NCBI GenBank assembly: GCA_964499985.1
Contig: CAZCMX010000001.1
Location: forward strand, 1 to 64,000
Direction: 5' to 3'
From: UBA5734 sp964499985
GTDB lineage: Bacteria > Bacillota > Clostridia > Saccharofermentanales > UBA5734
DNA: 64,000 nt
Numbering within the stretch: position 1 is the first letter of the stretch; each line of letters opens with the position of its first letter. A program made the position numbers and the translations under genes. Below the pieces are notes generated by a model, which saw nothing but the letters and a program-made list of their open reading frames with translations, searched no databases and was not told where the DNA came from. Of this stretch, positions 8,932 to 18,400 are shown one piece after another.

Positions 8932-10520
8932 ATTCGCGTCCTGCCCATAATTTGCGCCTGGCGACCCTGATCATGATGGCGGGGCTTTTGCTGTCCAAGC
9001 TCAGTGGACATCTGCGGGAGATCCTGATTGTGCCCATGCTGGGCTATGGCGTGATTTCCGATGCCTTCATCATCGGTTTCCAGGTCCCGGACCTGTTCTA
9101 CCAGCTCCTGGTCGGCGGCGCCATCGGGGCTGCCGTGACCCCCAGTCTGGCCCATGCTCTGGAAAAGGGGGAGGAGGGCAAAGGCTGGCGCAGCCTGTCC
9201 ATCCTGATCAATTATGCAGCCCTGGCCATGCTGGTGGCGGTTTTGCTCGGCGAATTGCTGTCACCGCAGCTGTTTTCGCTGTACAACAGCAGCAAAGACC
9301 CGGCAATTACCGCGCTGGCCGTGCGTGTCTCACGAGCCTTGTTCCCCCAGGTCTTCTTTATGATGCTGGCAGCCCTGTGCATCGGCATTCTGAATGCCTA
9401 CCGCCAGTTCGGCCGCACCTCGTTCGGACCTTCGATCTACAATATTGCGGTGGTCCTGGCCATGGTCCTGCTCAGCGAACGCAGTGAATCCGGAGCCGTC
9501 CGAGTCGCCGCTGGCGTCATGGCCGCCGCGGTGATCTACTTCATTTTCCAGGCAATCATGGCCGGTCCGCTTTTGAAAAAATATGTCCCCTCACTGGACC
9601 ACCGGGACCCGGGCTTTCGCCAGATGCTGTACCTGGCCGTGCCCACCCTGTTGTCCGGCTCGATTGTCCAGGTCAATACCATCATCCTGACGGGCTTTGC
9701 CGACCAGTTTCCGGGGGCTGCGACCTCTCTGCGCAATGCGGCGACGACCTGGCAATTGCCCTATGGCATTTTCGTGGTCGCGATCGGCAATGTCATGCTG
9801 CCCTCCCTGGCCCGTCGCCAGGCCGCCCAGGACCAGGCAGGCAGTCGCCAGTTATTCGGCCAGAGCCTGCGCCAGGCTTTGTTCCTGATGATTCCGTCAG
9901 CTGCCCTGATCTTATCGATGCAAGAGGATGTCATCCGGGCCATTTTCCAGTGGAGCAGCAGCTATACGGCGGCTCAAGTGACAACGGCAGCCAGTGTCCT
10001 GCGCTGGTATGCCCTGGCCATGATTGCCCAGACCTTTGTCTTTTTGACCAACCAGGCGTTCTATGCCCGCAAGATGACACGTGTGGCCCTGGTCAATGGC
10101 TTATTGACCTTGCTCCTGAACCCGCTGCTTTGCCTGGTGCTTCTGAAAGGCTTCCACATGGACATCAGCGGCCTGTCTCTGGCCTATACGCTGACCAGCA
10201 TCGCCAGCGCCTTGTTTTTGTACCGCACCTATGCCTTTGTCGCCCCTGAAGCAACTCCCCGCCAGCTGGGCGGTTTTCTGCTTCGCCTGATGGCCGCTGC
10301 CAGTGCGATGATGATCCTGGTCCTGGTCTTGAACCGCACCGGTTTTGTGCCACAAGGGAAAATCGGCGAGCTGGCCTGGCTATTTGTCCGCAGCGCCCTG
10401 GCCCTGGTGGTCTATCTGGGTGTCGCAGCACTTCTGCATTTGCCAGAGGCATCAAACCTCCTGACCGCAGCCCAGACGAGGATTTCCACCCTGACCGGCC
10501 TGTCGAAAAAGCGCGATTAA
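8928..10520 (+). CDS. murJ: Lipid II flippase MurJ
   Basis: MurJ moves lipid-linked peptidoglycan precursor across the cytoplasmic membrane. The 530-residue product is hydrophobic throughout, with about 14 predicted membrane segments and the MOP/MviN-family N-terminus (STKLSGHLREILI-like region, LGYGVISDAFIIGFQVPDLFYQLL). Basic residues in loops and the conserved ALFPQVFFMM segment fit MurJ. The ATG at 8928 overlaps the cinA stop. The gene ends 36 nt before the recA -35 element, and an upstream LexA box begins 3 nt after its stop. A related polysaccharide exporter of the MOP superfamily is the main alternative, but length and N-terminus favour MurJ. Confidence 0.9.
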   Translation: MNSRPAHNLRLATLIMMAGLLLSKLSGHLREILIVPMLGYGVISDAFIIGFQVPDLFYQLLVGGAIGAAVTPSLAHALEKGEEGKGWRSLSILINYAALAMLVAVLLGELLSPQLFSLYNSSKDPAITALAVRVSRALFPQVFFMMLAALCIGILNAYRQFGRTSFGPSIYNIAVVLAMVLLSERSESGAVRVAAGVMAAAVIYFIFQAIMAGPLLKKYVPSLDHRDPGFRQMLYLAVPTLLSGSIVQVNTIILTGFADQFPGAATSLRNAATTWQLPYGIFVVAIGNVMLPSLARRQAAQDQAGSRQLFGQSLRQALFLMIPSAALILSMQEDVIRAIFQWSSSYTAAQVTTAASVLRWYALAMIAQTFVFLTNQAFYARKMTRVALVNGLLTLLLNPLLCLVLLKGFHMDISGLSLAYTLTSIASALFLYRTYAFVAPEATPRQLGGFLLRLMAAASAMMILVLVLNRTGFVPQGKIGELAWLFVRSALALVVYLGVAALLHLPEASNLLTAAQTRISTLTGLSKKRD

Positions 10521-10523
10521 TGT

Positions 10524-10537
10524 CGAACAAAAGTTTG
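10524..10537 (+). promoter_or_regulatory. LexA (SOS) box, distal site of recA
   Basis: CGAAC-AAAA-GTTTG matches the Gram-positive LexA operator core (CGAAC-N4-GTTYG). It lies 20 bp upstream of the recA -35 hexamer and directly after the murJ stop codon. The imperfect right arm suggests weaker binding than the proximal box at 10599-10612. Confidence 0.65.
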
Positions 10538-10556
10538 GCAATATGATCCCGATGCG

Positions 10557-10586
10557 TTGACGCCGGTCCCAAACGAACTTTATAAT
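10557..10586 (+). promoter_or_regulatory. recA promoter
   Basis: TTGACG at 10557-10562 and a perfect TATAAT at 10581-10586 are spaced by 18 bp. Transcription would begin near 10593, so the proximal LexA box lies in the initially transcribed region and could block RNA polymerase. Confidence 0.8.
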
Positions 10587-10598
10587 GAAAGCAATACA

Positions 10599-10612
10599 AG
10601 AACGAATGTTCT
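10599..10612 (+). promoter_or_regulatory. LexA (SOS) box, proximal site of recA
   Basis: The dyad AGAAC-GAAT-GTTCT is fully symmetric in its GAAC/GTTC arms and fits the RNRY centre of the Bacillus-type SOS consensus. It sits 13 bp after the -10 element and 3 bp before the ribosome binding site region, a repressing position. Confidence 0.85.
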
Positions 10613-10626
10613 TTTTGGAGGTAACC

Positions 10627-11736
10627 ATGGCCAGGTCAGATAAAGCTGCCGGAAAATCCACCCAGGAAATCAGCCAGAAGCAGGCGGCGGACCGCAGCCG
10701 CGCACTCGACGCCGCATTGGGCCAGATCGAGAAGCAATTCGGCAAGGGCGCTGTCATGAAGCTGGGGGAGCGGACCGCCATGCAGATCGAGTCGATTTCC
10801 ACGGGTGCCCTGTCCCTGGACCTGGCGCTGGGGATCGGCGGCGTCCCGCGTGGCCGCGTCGTCGAGATCTATGGTCCGGAATCATCCGGTAAGACCACCG
10901 TTGCCCTGCACATCATCGCTGAAGCCCAGCGCGCCGGCGGTACGGCTGCCTTTATCGATGCCGAGCATGCGCTCGACCCGAATTATGCGGCCAAGCTGGG
11001 CGTCGACATCGACAATCTCATCGTGTCTCAGCCCGATACCGGCGAGCAAGCCCTGGAAATTACCGAAGCCCTGGTTCGCAGCGGTGCGATTGATGTCATT
11101 GTCGTCGACTCCGTGGCCGCCCTGGTTCCCAAGGCCGAGATCGATGGAGAGATGGGTGATTCCCATGTGGGCCTGCAGGCCCGCCTGATGTCGCAGGCGC
11201 TGCGCAAGCTGGCCGGTGTCATCGCCAAGTCCAGCACGGTTGCCGTCTTCATCAACCAGCTGCGTGAAAAGGTCGGCATCATGTTTGGCAATCCGGAGAC
11301 GACACCAGGTGGCCGGGCCCTCAAGTTCTACGCGTCTGTCCGCCTCGATGTGCGCAAGATCGAAACCCTGCGCAATGGCACCGATGTGGTCGGTTCCCGG
11401 ACCCGGGTCAAGGTGGTTAAAAACAAGGTTGCCCCACCGTTCAAGGAGGCCGAATTCGACATCATCTATGGCGAGGGCATCTCCAAGGAGGGCTGTATTC
11501 TCGATCTGGCGGTCACCATGGACCTCGTTGACAAAAGTGGAGCCTGGTTCTCCTATAAGGGCCAGCGGATTGGCCAGGGCCGGGACAATACCCGCCAGTT
11601 CCTCAAGGCCAATCCTGAGATGCGCGATGAACTGGATGCCCGGATCCGGGCCCAGATCGCCAATGTGGGCGGACCAGAAGAACCCGTTTCCGAGGATGAA
11701 GAACGCGAAGAGGACATCCTGGGATTGGACCTGTAA
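10627..11736 (+). CDS. recA: Recombinase RecA
   Basis: RecA forms filaments on single-stranded DNA, drives strand exchange and triggers LexA self-cleavage. The 369-residue protein has Walker A GPESSGKT at residues 83-90, the FIDAEHALD and VIVVDSVAALVP segments, the DNA-binding loops around GNPETTPGG, and an acidic C-terminal tail (EEPVSEDEEREED). The ATG at 10627 follows TTGGAGG; an in-frame ATG at 10585 lies at the -10 element and cannot be used from this promoter. It is controlled by two LexA boxes and is followed 15 nt later by its modulator recX. Confidence 0.98.
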   Translation: MARSDKAAGKSTQEISQKQAADRSRALDAALGQIEKQFGKGAVMKLGERTAMQIESISTGALSLDLALGIGGVPRGRVVEIYGPESSGKTTVALHIIAEAQRAGGTAAFIDAEHALDPNYAAKLGVDIDNLIVSQPDTGEQALEITEALVRSGAIDVIVVDSVAALVPKAEIDGEMGDSHVGLQARLMSQALRKLAGVIAKSSTVAVFINQLREKVGIMFGNPETTPGGRALKFYASVRLDVRKIETLRNGTDVVGSRTRVKVVKNKVAPPFKEAEFDIIYGEGISKEGCILDLAVTMDLVDKSGAWFSYKGQRIGQGRDNTRQFLKANPEMRDELDARIRAQIANVGGPEEPVSEDEEREEDILGLDL

Positions 11737-11751
11737 GCCCCGGTCACAGGT

Positions 11752-12303
11752 ATGCCCAGGGATCCCGATGAATTTTTAAAGGGGTTGGCCGGCCCGTCAG
11801 ACGAAAGCAGGGAACGGGATGAAACCGCAGCTGCCCGGTCTGCTGTGGTCCGCTGGCTGGGCTTGAGTCGCAAGCCATCTGGCCAAGCCCGTGATTTTCT
11901 GCAGCGCCAGGGCTTCGACTCTGTCATCATCGACAGGGTGCTTTCCGAGCTGAAAGAGGAAGGTCGGCTGGACGATTTCCGCCTGGCCAGGCAAAAGTCC
12001 AGGACCAGGACTGGCGCCAAGTCCGAATCAGCCCTGCGGACCACCCAGCGCCTGTCGGCCCAGGGTCTCGACCGCGAGGCGATCGAGCAAGCCCTGGCCG
12101 AGCGTCCGACCGATCGCGATCTGGCGCTGGCCGCCTTGCAGGGCAAGTTCAGACCGCCCCTGGCTCAGGAGCCAGGAATCACTGATCTGAAGGTCAAATA
12201 CTACCGTTTCCTGATGAACCGCGGCTTTTCACCGGATATTGTCCGTGAGTCAATCCATGATTTCCTGAAAGGATCTACCGAAAACGATGACTTTGCCGAC
12301 TGA
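11752..12303 (+). CDS. recX: Regulatory protein RecX
   Basis: RecX binds RecA filaments and limits recombinase activity. The 183-residue product is basic and helical with three repeated three-helix units, seen in segments such as FLQRQGFDSVIIDRVLSEL, LSAQGLDREAIEQAL and LMNRGFSPDIVRESI. Each has the family pattern of a hydrophobic G-(F/L)-x-x-x-x-I core. It follows recA by 15 nt and lacks a strong ribosome binding site, so it probably depends on recA read-through. Its end overlaps rimO by 17 nt. The sequence family is loosely conserved, but position and repeats make the call good. Confidence 0.87.
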   Translation: MPRDPDEFLKGLAGPSDESRERDETAAARSAVVRWLGLSRKPSGQARDFLQRQGFDSVIIDRVLSELKEEGRLDDFRLARQKSRTRTGAKSESALRTTQRLSAQGLDREAIEQALAERPTDRDLALAALQGKFRPPLAQEPGITDLKVKYYRFLMNRGFSPDIVRESIHDFLKGSTENDDFAD

Positions 12304-13672
12304 CACTCCTGTCTCTTGGGAAACCAGACAGGTTTTCCTGCTTTCCCTTGGCTGTGCCAAGAATCTGGTTGATTCCGAGTGCATGAGCCAGCTCCTGCGC
12401 GAGGCTGGATTCCTGATGGTGGATGATCCCGGCCAGGCCGATGTATTGGTGGTCAATACATGTGGCTTTATCGAATCCGCAAAAAAGGAAGCCATTGACA
12501 GCATCCTGCAGCTGGCAGAGTATAAACAGCCGGCCGGACGGGCCAGATATCTGATCGTCGCAGGCTGCCTGTCCCAGCGTTATGCCGTCGATATCCTGGC
12601 CCAGATGCCCGAGGTCAATGCGGTCCTGGGCACCGCTGATTACAACCGGATCCGGGATGTGATCTTGCAGCTGGACCGGGAGACGGTCCAGCCAGCAGAC
12701 CAGATCCCTGACTTGCCTGGCCCGGGCGGCAGCCTCGAGCACCTGTCCATCCCCAGGCAGCCCTCCACGCCTGGCAATTATGCCTATATCAAAGTCGCCG
12801 AGGGCTGTTCCAATCACTGCGCCTACTGCGCGATCCCGGGGATCCGGGGACCATTCATTTCCAGACCCTTCGAGGACATCGTTGCCGAGGCCGTCCGCCT
12901 GAGCACGGCCGGCTATGGCGAGCTGATCCTGATCGCCCAGGACACCACCCGCTATGGGCTGGATCTGTATGGCCGCCGGCGACTGCCTGAACTGGTCCGG
13001 GCGCTGTGCCAGATTCCCGAGGTCCGTCTGGTCCGGATCTTATATGTTTATACAGATGGCCTGACCGATGAATTGATTGATTGCATGGCCAGTGAGAGCA
13101 AGGTCGCCCATTATCTCGATTTGCCGATCCAGCATGCGGCAGACCCCGTCCTGCGGGCCATGAACCGCCGCGATACAAAGGCCAGTATCCGGGCAACGAT
13201 TCAGAAATTGCGCCAGGCAATGCCGGATCTGGTCCTTCGGACCACGGTCCTGGTTGGTTTCCCCGGAGAGACCGATGCGGATTTTGCCGAATTACAGGAT
13301 TTTTTGCGGGAAATCCGCTTCGACCGTCTGGGCTGCTTTGTTTTTTCAGCTGAAGAGGGGACTGTGGCAGCCGGACTGAAACCGAAAGTCAAAAAATCAG
13401 TCGCCCAGAACCGGATGAAGACGATCATGGCCCTGCAGCAGGAAATTTGCCTGGCCGCCAACCAGAAAAGGCTGGGCCAGGTTCTCGATGTCACGCTTGA
13501 AAGCGTCTCTGATGATGGTGTATTCTACAAAGGCCGCAGTTTTGCCGAAGCACCGGAAGTCGATCCTGTCATCTGGGTCGCTGCCAGCAGGGCAGACCTG
13601 ATGCTCGGCCAGACCCTGCCTGTCCGCATCGTCGATGCGGGAGAATACGAATTAACGGGAGTTACCGTCTGA
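12287..13672 (+). CDS. rimO: Ribosomal protein S12 methylthiotransferase
   Basis: RimO adds a methylthio group to an aspartate of ribosomal protein S12. The 461-residue protein has the three expected parts: an N-terminal methylthiotransferase domain binding one Fe-S cluster (first cysteine C23 in SLGCAKNLVDSE), the radical SAM core with C174, C178 and C181 (GCSNHCAYC), and a C-terminal TRAM domain. The LGCAKN--DSE N-terminus separates RimO from its relative MiaB, which is encoded at 54645-56144. AAAGGA lies upstream of the ATG within recX. The stop overlaps the next start in TGATG. Confidence 0.95.
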   Translation: MTLPTDTPVSWETRQVFLLSLGCAKNLVDSECMSQLLREAGFLMVDDPGQADVLVVNTCGFIESAKKEAIDSILQLAEYKQPAGRARYLIVAGCLSQRYAVDILAQMPEVNAVLGTADYNRIRDVILQLDRETVQPADQIPDLPGPGGSLEHLSIPRQPSTPGNYAYIKVAEGCSNHCAYCAIPGIRGPFISRPFEDIVAEAVRLSTAGYGELILIAQDTTRYGLDLYGRRRLPELVRALCQIPEVRLVRILYVYTDGLTDELIDCMASESKVAHYLDLPIQHAADPVLRAMNRRDTKASIRATIQKLRQAMPDLVLRTTVLVGFPGETDADFAELQDFLREIRFDRLGCFVFSAEEGTVAAGLKPKVKKSVAQNRMKTIMALQQEICLAANQKRLGQVLDVTLESVSDDGVFYKGRSFAEAPEVDPVIWVAASRADLMLGQTLPVRIVDAGEYELTGVTV

Positions 13673-14280
13673 TGAACCTGCCGAATAAGCTCACCTTGCT
13701 CCGGATCATCCTGGTCCCCTTTGTCCTGGTTTTCATGCTGCCGGTTCCGAGCCAGTCCGCCACCTTTGCCGGCTGGAATGCCTTCATCATGAGTTATGGC
13801 CAGATCATTGCCCTGGTCATTTTCATCGCCGCCTCACTGACAGATATGCTGGACGGGGCCATAGCGAGAAGCCAGAACCTGGTCACCAACCTGGGCAAGT
13901 TTCTCGATCCGATTGCCGACAAAATGCTGGTGATCTCCGTTTTGATCGCTCTGGTCCAGAATACCCGGATCCATGCCCTGGTTGCGATCGTCATCATCAT
14001 CCGCGAGTTCATGGTCACAGGGATTCGCCTCCTGGCCTCCGATCATGGTGTCGTCATCGCAGCTGGCAAGCTGGGCAAGCTCAAAACCGTAACCCAAATT
14101 ATTGCGATCTCCTTATTGATGGTCGAAGCCCTGGTCATCCAGCTGCTCTTGCAGGTCGCACCGGGACTGGCGGCCAATTACCACTGGGTGGGCGATATCG
14201 CCATGTTCATTGCAGTGGTCATGACCATCATTTCCGGCTATGACTATATCAAGCGCAACCTGCATTTCCTGCATGGCTGA
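13672..14280 (+). CDS. pgsA: CDP-diacylglycerol-glycerol-3-phosphate 3-phosphatidyltransferase
   Basis: PgsA makes phosphatidylglycerol phosphate from CDP-diacylglycerol and glycerol 3-phosphate in the membrane. The 202-residue protein has four to six hydrophobic segments and the CDP-alcohol phosphotransferase signature D-G-X2-A-R-X8-G-X3-D-X3-D, read here as DGAIAR...GKFLDPIADK (residues about 60-83). The N-terminus NLPNKLTLLRI is typical of PgsA. The start overlaps rimO by one base, and 139 nt of regulatory DNA separate it from acpP. The signature also fits other CDP-alcohol transferases, but the N-terminus and the rimO context favour PgsA. Confidence 0.93.
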   Translation: MNLPNKLTLLRIILVPFVLVFMLPVPSQSATFAGWNAFIMSYGQIIALVIFIAASLTDMLDGAIARSQNLVTNLGKFLDPIADKMLVISVLIALVQNTRIHALVAIVIIIREFMVTGIRLLASDHGVVIAAGKLGKLKTVTQIIAISLLMVEALVIQLLLQVAPGLAANYHWVGDIAMFIAVVMTIISGYDYIKRNLHFLHG

Positions 14281-14324
14281 GGGACCTCAACGAGATCTCC
14301 TTTGATATTGGTCAGCCAACTGAC

Positions 14325-14385
14325 TTGACATTTGCTTGATGATCAAATAAAAATAGGATAGGTTTGACAACGAAACCACTATGAT
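14325..14385 (+). promoter_or_regulatory. acpP promoter region with TTGATGATCAA dyad
   Basis: TTGACA at 14325-14330 is followed after 17 bp by TAAAAA (14348-14353), and a better -10 candidate TATGAT lies at 14380-14385 without a clear partner. The perfect 11-bp dyad TTGAT-G-ATCAA at 14336-14346 lies between the first two elements. It resembles the core of the fatty-acid regulator FabT operator known from lactic acid bacteria. No such regulator gene is in this window, so the operator is a hypothesis. Confidence 0.4.
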
Positions 14386-14419
14386 CAAGAAATAAGCCCA
14401 TTTTTAGGAGGAATACTTC

Positions 14420-14659
14420 ATGTCTACAGATAGCATTTTCACCAGTGTCCAGAACATTCTGGTCGACCAGCTCGGAGTGGATGCCGACAGCATCACGATG
14501 CAGTCCAATTTCATTGATGATCTCAATGCCGATTCGCTGGATATTGTTGAGCTGGTGATGGCGATGGAGCAGGAATTCAATATCTCGATTCCCGACGAGG
14601 ATGCTGAGAAGATCAAGTCAGTCGGAGATGCCGTCGAGTACATCAAAGCAAATACCTGA
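14420..14659 (+). CDS. acpP: Acyl carrier protein
   Basis: This small acidic protein (79 residues) carries growing acyl chains on a 4'-phosphopantetheine arm during fatty acid synthesis. The attachment serine is in the motif NADSLDIVEL. The rest is the typical four-helix acidic sequence. AGGAGG at 14407-14412 precedes the ATG. It stands alone between a promoter region and a strong terminator, so it is probably a highly expressed monocistron. In many relatives it follows plsX-fabD genes, which are absent here. Confidence 0.97.
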   Translation: MSTDSIFTSVQNILVDQLGVDADSITMQSNFIDDLNADSLDIVELVMAMEQEFNISIPDEDAEKIKSVGDAVEYIKANT

Positions 14660-14680
14660 ACAATCACCTGATCAGACAGC

Positions 14681-14708
14681 AAAAAAGCCCCGGCAGGGGC
14701 TTTTTTTT
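14681..14708 (+). terminator. Intrinsic terminator after acpP
   Basis: AAAAAAGCCCC and GGGGCTTTTTTTT pair around a GGCA loop, with an eight-base T run. It is a textbook rho-independent terminator 22 nt past acpP. Confidence 0.93.
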
Positions 14709-14724
14709 GAAACAGGGGGACATC

Positions 14725-15477
14725 ATGCAAGAACAATTCCGGGCTGGCTGCGACCGCCTCTGCCGGGCGATCGGCCATGAATTTGCCCAGCCGGATCTCC
14801 TGGTCCAGGCCATCACCCATTCCACCTATGCTTACGAACACCGGGCAGAAAAAATACCTGACAACGAGCGGCTTGAGTTTCTCGGCGATGCCGTCCTCGA
14901 CCTGGTTGTCAGTGATTTTTTATTCCGTGAGCCAGCAAGTCTGTCTGAAGGCATCATGACGAAAACCCGGGCCCTGATCGTCTGTGAAAGCACGCTGGCC
15001 CTGGTTGCCCGTGAACTTGAGCTGGGCCACTTGCTGCTGCTCGGCAAGGGGGAGTGGACAACGGGAGGCGGCGACAAATCGTCAAACCTGGCCAATGCCA
15101 TGGAGGCGATTTTTGGCGCCGTGTATCTGGATGCCGGTTATGACAAAGCGCGCACGCTCATCTTGATTCTGCTGGACGAATACATCCAGCAGGCTTTGAC
15201 CGGCGATATGGTTTATGACTATAAGAGCCGTCTGCTGGAAATGGTCCAGGGAACCCGGGGCAACAGCACACTGCGCTTCATCATTATCAATGAAGAAGGA
15301 CCGGTGCATGACCGGGTCTTCACCGCCGCAGTGGTGGTCGATGACCGTCAGATTGCCACAGGCAGCGGCAGCAGCAAGAAGGACGCTGAGCAGAAAGCCG
15401 CCCGTGAAGCCCTGCGTTTTTTGTCCTGCAACCGTGAAGGCTGCCAGATCCTCGATGACCAGGAAGACAAAGCATGA
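14725..15477 (+). CDS. rnc: Ribonuclease III
   Basis: RNase III cuts double-stranded RNA in rRNA and mRNA processing. The 250-residue protein has the catalytic signature NERLEFLGDAVLDL, with the second acidic site in AMEAIFGAVYLD, and a C-terminal double-stranded RNA binding domain (about residues 170-240, GSGSSKKDAEQKAA). The ATG at 14725 follows AGGGGGA; an in-frame TTG at 14707 lies inside the terminator T run and is rejected. smc follows after 16 nt, the common Firmicute arrangement. Confidence 0.96.
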   Translation: MQEQFRAGCDRLCRAIGHEFAQPDLLVQAITHSTYAYEHRAEKIPDNERLEFLGDAVLDLVVSDFLFREPASLSEGIMTKTRALIVCESTLALVARELELGHLLLLGKGEWTTGGGDKSSNLANAMEAIFGAVYLDAGYDKARTLILILLDEYIQQALTGDMVYDYKSRLLEMVQGTRGNSTLRFIIINEEGPVHDRVFTAAVVVDDRQIATGSGSSKKDAEQKAAREALRFLSCNREGCQILDDQEDKA

Positions 15478-15493
15478 ACCGGAGTGATCAATC

Positions 15494-18400
15494 ATGCACC
15501 TGAAAACACTGGAGATCCAGGGTTTCAAATCTTTTCCTGAGCGAACCGTGATCGATTTCCATCCCGGTGTCACGGCGATTGTCGGACCGAATGGCAGTGG
15601 CAAATCCAATGTCACCGATGCCATCCGCTGGGTTTTGGGCGAGCAAAGTGTCAAGACGCTGCGTGGCGCCCGTATGGAAGATGTCATTTTTACCGGCACC
15701 CAGTCGCGCCGGGCCATGAGTTATGCCGAAGTCAGCATCACCTTTGACAATTCAGACCGGGCCCTGCCGGTCGAATACACCGAATTATGTGTGACCCGCC
15801 GGCTATACCGTTCGGGTGACAGCGAATATCTTTTAAACCAGACGACCGTCCGGCTCAAGGATATCACCACCTTGTTCATGGACACCGGCCTGGGCCGGGA
15901 TGGTTATTCGATTGTCGGCCAGGGGCGGGTCGATGACATCCTCAGCCACCGCTCCGAAGACCGGCGCCGGATTTTCGAAGAAGCCTCCGGCATCGTGAAG
16001 TTCAAGACCCGCAAAGAAGAATCCGAACGAAAGCTGCTCCAGACCGAACAGAATCTGGTCCGGATCAATGACATTATCCAGGAGCTATCCGAACGGATTG
16101 AACCATTAAGCCAGCAGGCAGAAACGGCACGGCAATTCTTGCGTTTGTCTGATGAACTCAAGACCGTGGAAATAGCCCTGATCCTCGATTCAATCGGGCA
16201 AAATGAGTCCAGCATCGCCGCGGCCCAGGCTGAAAAGCAGCTCTTGGAAAACGACTGGATGATCGAGCAGGACAAGCTGGTCAGTCTGCGTGATGAGCAT
16301 CGCACAACCACGGAATCGATCCGGGCCATCGAACAGCAGATGGAGTTGCTCCGCGAGCAGTTCAACCAGGAAAACAACCGGATGGGGATCCTCTCGAGCC
16401 AGAAGGCAGCGAATGTTGAGCGGACTGAGCAGCTCCAAAAACGGATCGAACAAAGTGGTGTCCTGCACCAGGACCTTGCCAGCCAGATTGAGAGCCTGCA
16501 GGAGGATTTGGCTGCCCGGACGAAAAAATCCGAAACCCTGTCCCGCCAGCATGACCATTTTTCGCGGCAATTACAGGCCGCCGAGCAAGCCATGCAGGCT
16601 GTACTGGCTCAATTATCGGTCAGCGAACGACAAGTCGAAGCGCTTAAAACCGATCTGGAAGCCAAGACAGAAGCCATCTATGAACAGAAAAACCGGGTTG
16701 GCCAACTGAAGGGACAATTGCCCCTGATCGAAAACCGCCGCCGGACCTTAAGCAATGACCAGATGGCCCAGATCAGTGACTGGGACCGGATCGGCCTGCA
16801 GCATGAGGAGGCTTCAGAGAGCCTCAAGCGAGTCCAATCTGCCTTCCAGTCTGAGGAATCCGCCAAGTTCAAGCTCCAGCAAGCCATGGAGAGCACCCGG
16901 GAAATGCTGCACCAGGCACATGCCGAGTCGGAAAAGCTGCGCCAGTCACAGCGCAATGACCAATATCGGCTGCAGACCCTGCTTGAGCTGGAAAAAAGCC
17001 ACGAGGGCTATGCCGAGTCCGTCAAGCGGATCCTCGGCCAGGCGGCTGAAAATCCGGCCTTTGGCCAAGGGATCATAGGCACCCTGGGTGAATTGATCCG
17101 GGTCCAGCCAGATCTTGAGCTGGCCCTGGAAACTGCTTTGGGACCGGCTGTATCCAATCTGGTGACCGATACGGAAGCAACCGCCAGCCGCCTGATCAGC
17201 TATCTCAAGGAAAACCGGGCCGGACGGGCGACTTTCCTGCCGATTGCCACGATCCGTGGCCGCCGCCTGGAGAGCTCGACGCTCTCGCAGCTCCAGTCCA
17301 TGTCCGGATTTATTGGCCTGGCCAGTGACCTCGTGACAGCCGACGCGTCCTTGCGGGCCATTCTGGAGTCTTTGCTCGGCCGGATCGTGATCGCCCGCCA
17401 GCTTTCCGATGCGACGGCCATGGCCAGGAAGATCCAGTATTCCTGCCGGATCGTGACCCTGGAAGGGGATGTCGTCAATCCAGGAGGCTCATTAACCGGC
17501 GGCTTCAATCGACGGGGTTCAAGCGGCGTTCTAGGCCGGGGCCGGGAAATCGAAATCCTGCGCCTGCGTCTGGTGGAAACCGAGGAAAAAATCAAGACAG
17601 CCATCGAAACGGAAGCAGAACAGGACACCCTTTTGAAGCAGCTGGCCTCGCAGCTGTCTGCAGTGGAACACCAGTTGCTCCAATTGTCACATCAGAAAAT
17701 CCGCGATGAAGCCCAGATGAATGCCCTGTCTGAGCAGATGAAACAGTCACTGGCTTTGCGCCAGCGGCTTGAAGCAGAACAAGACGCACTGGCCAGGCAG
17801 GCCCAGGGGCTCACCGGCCAGATGAATCAGCTGGAGCAGGCGATTGTCCTGGAAGAGCAGCAGATCGCCCTGATCCGCCAGAAAATCAGCCAGCAGGAGG
17901 GTGCCAGCAAAATGGACCAGCAGCGGCGCGATGAATTGCGCGAAGAGCTGTCCGATTTGAAGGTCTCCTTGCATTCCATCACCGAATCACTCCAGGCTTC
18001 GCATGAAATTCTCGAGCGGATTGAGCGGGAACGCCAGACCATCCATGACCGGCAGACCCGCAGTCAGGCTGAAGTGGCTGAATTTGCCGCAGAAATCGAG
18101 CATCTGACCGCCCAGACCCGGGAATTGGACCAGACCATTGCCAAGGCACATCAGGCTAGCCTGGCCCTGTCTGAGCAGGTCCGCCAGGAAAATGCGCGGC
18201 GTGAAGCTCTGGAGGCCAGCCAGGCTCGCTTTTTTGACACGCTGGAAGCACAGTCGGCCCGGATCAGTGCCCTGCAAACCGAAATCGGTAAGACGACGGC
18301 CAAGATCGAGCGGCTTGAGCTGGCCGGCGATGAGGCCAGGAACCGGCTCTGGGAATCCTATGAACTGACGGTCCAGACCGCACAGGCCTGGCGCCAGCCC

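Noticed and set aside
14707..14724. TTG start for rnc inside the acpP terminator
   Set aside because: It is part of the T run, precedes the ribosome binding site, and gives residues not found in RNase III.
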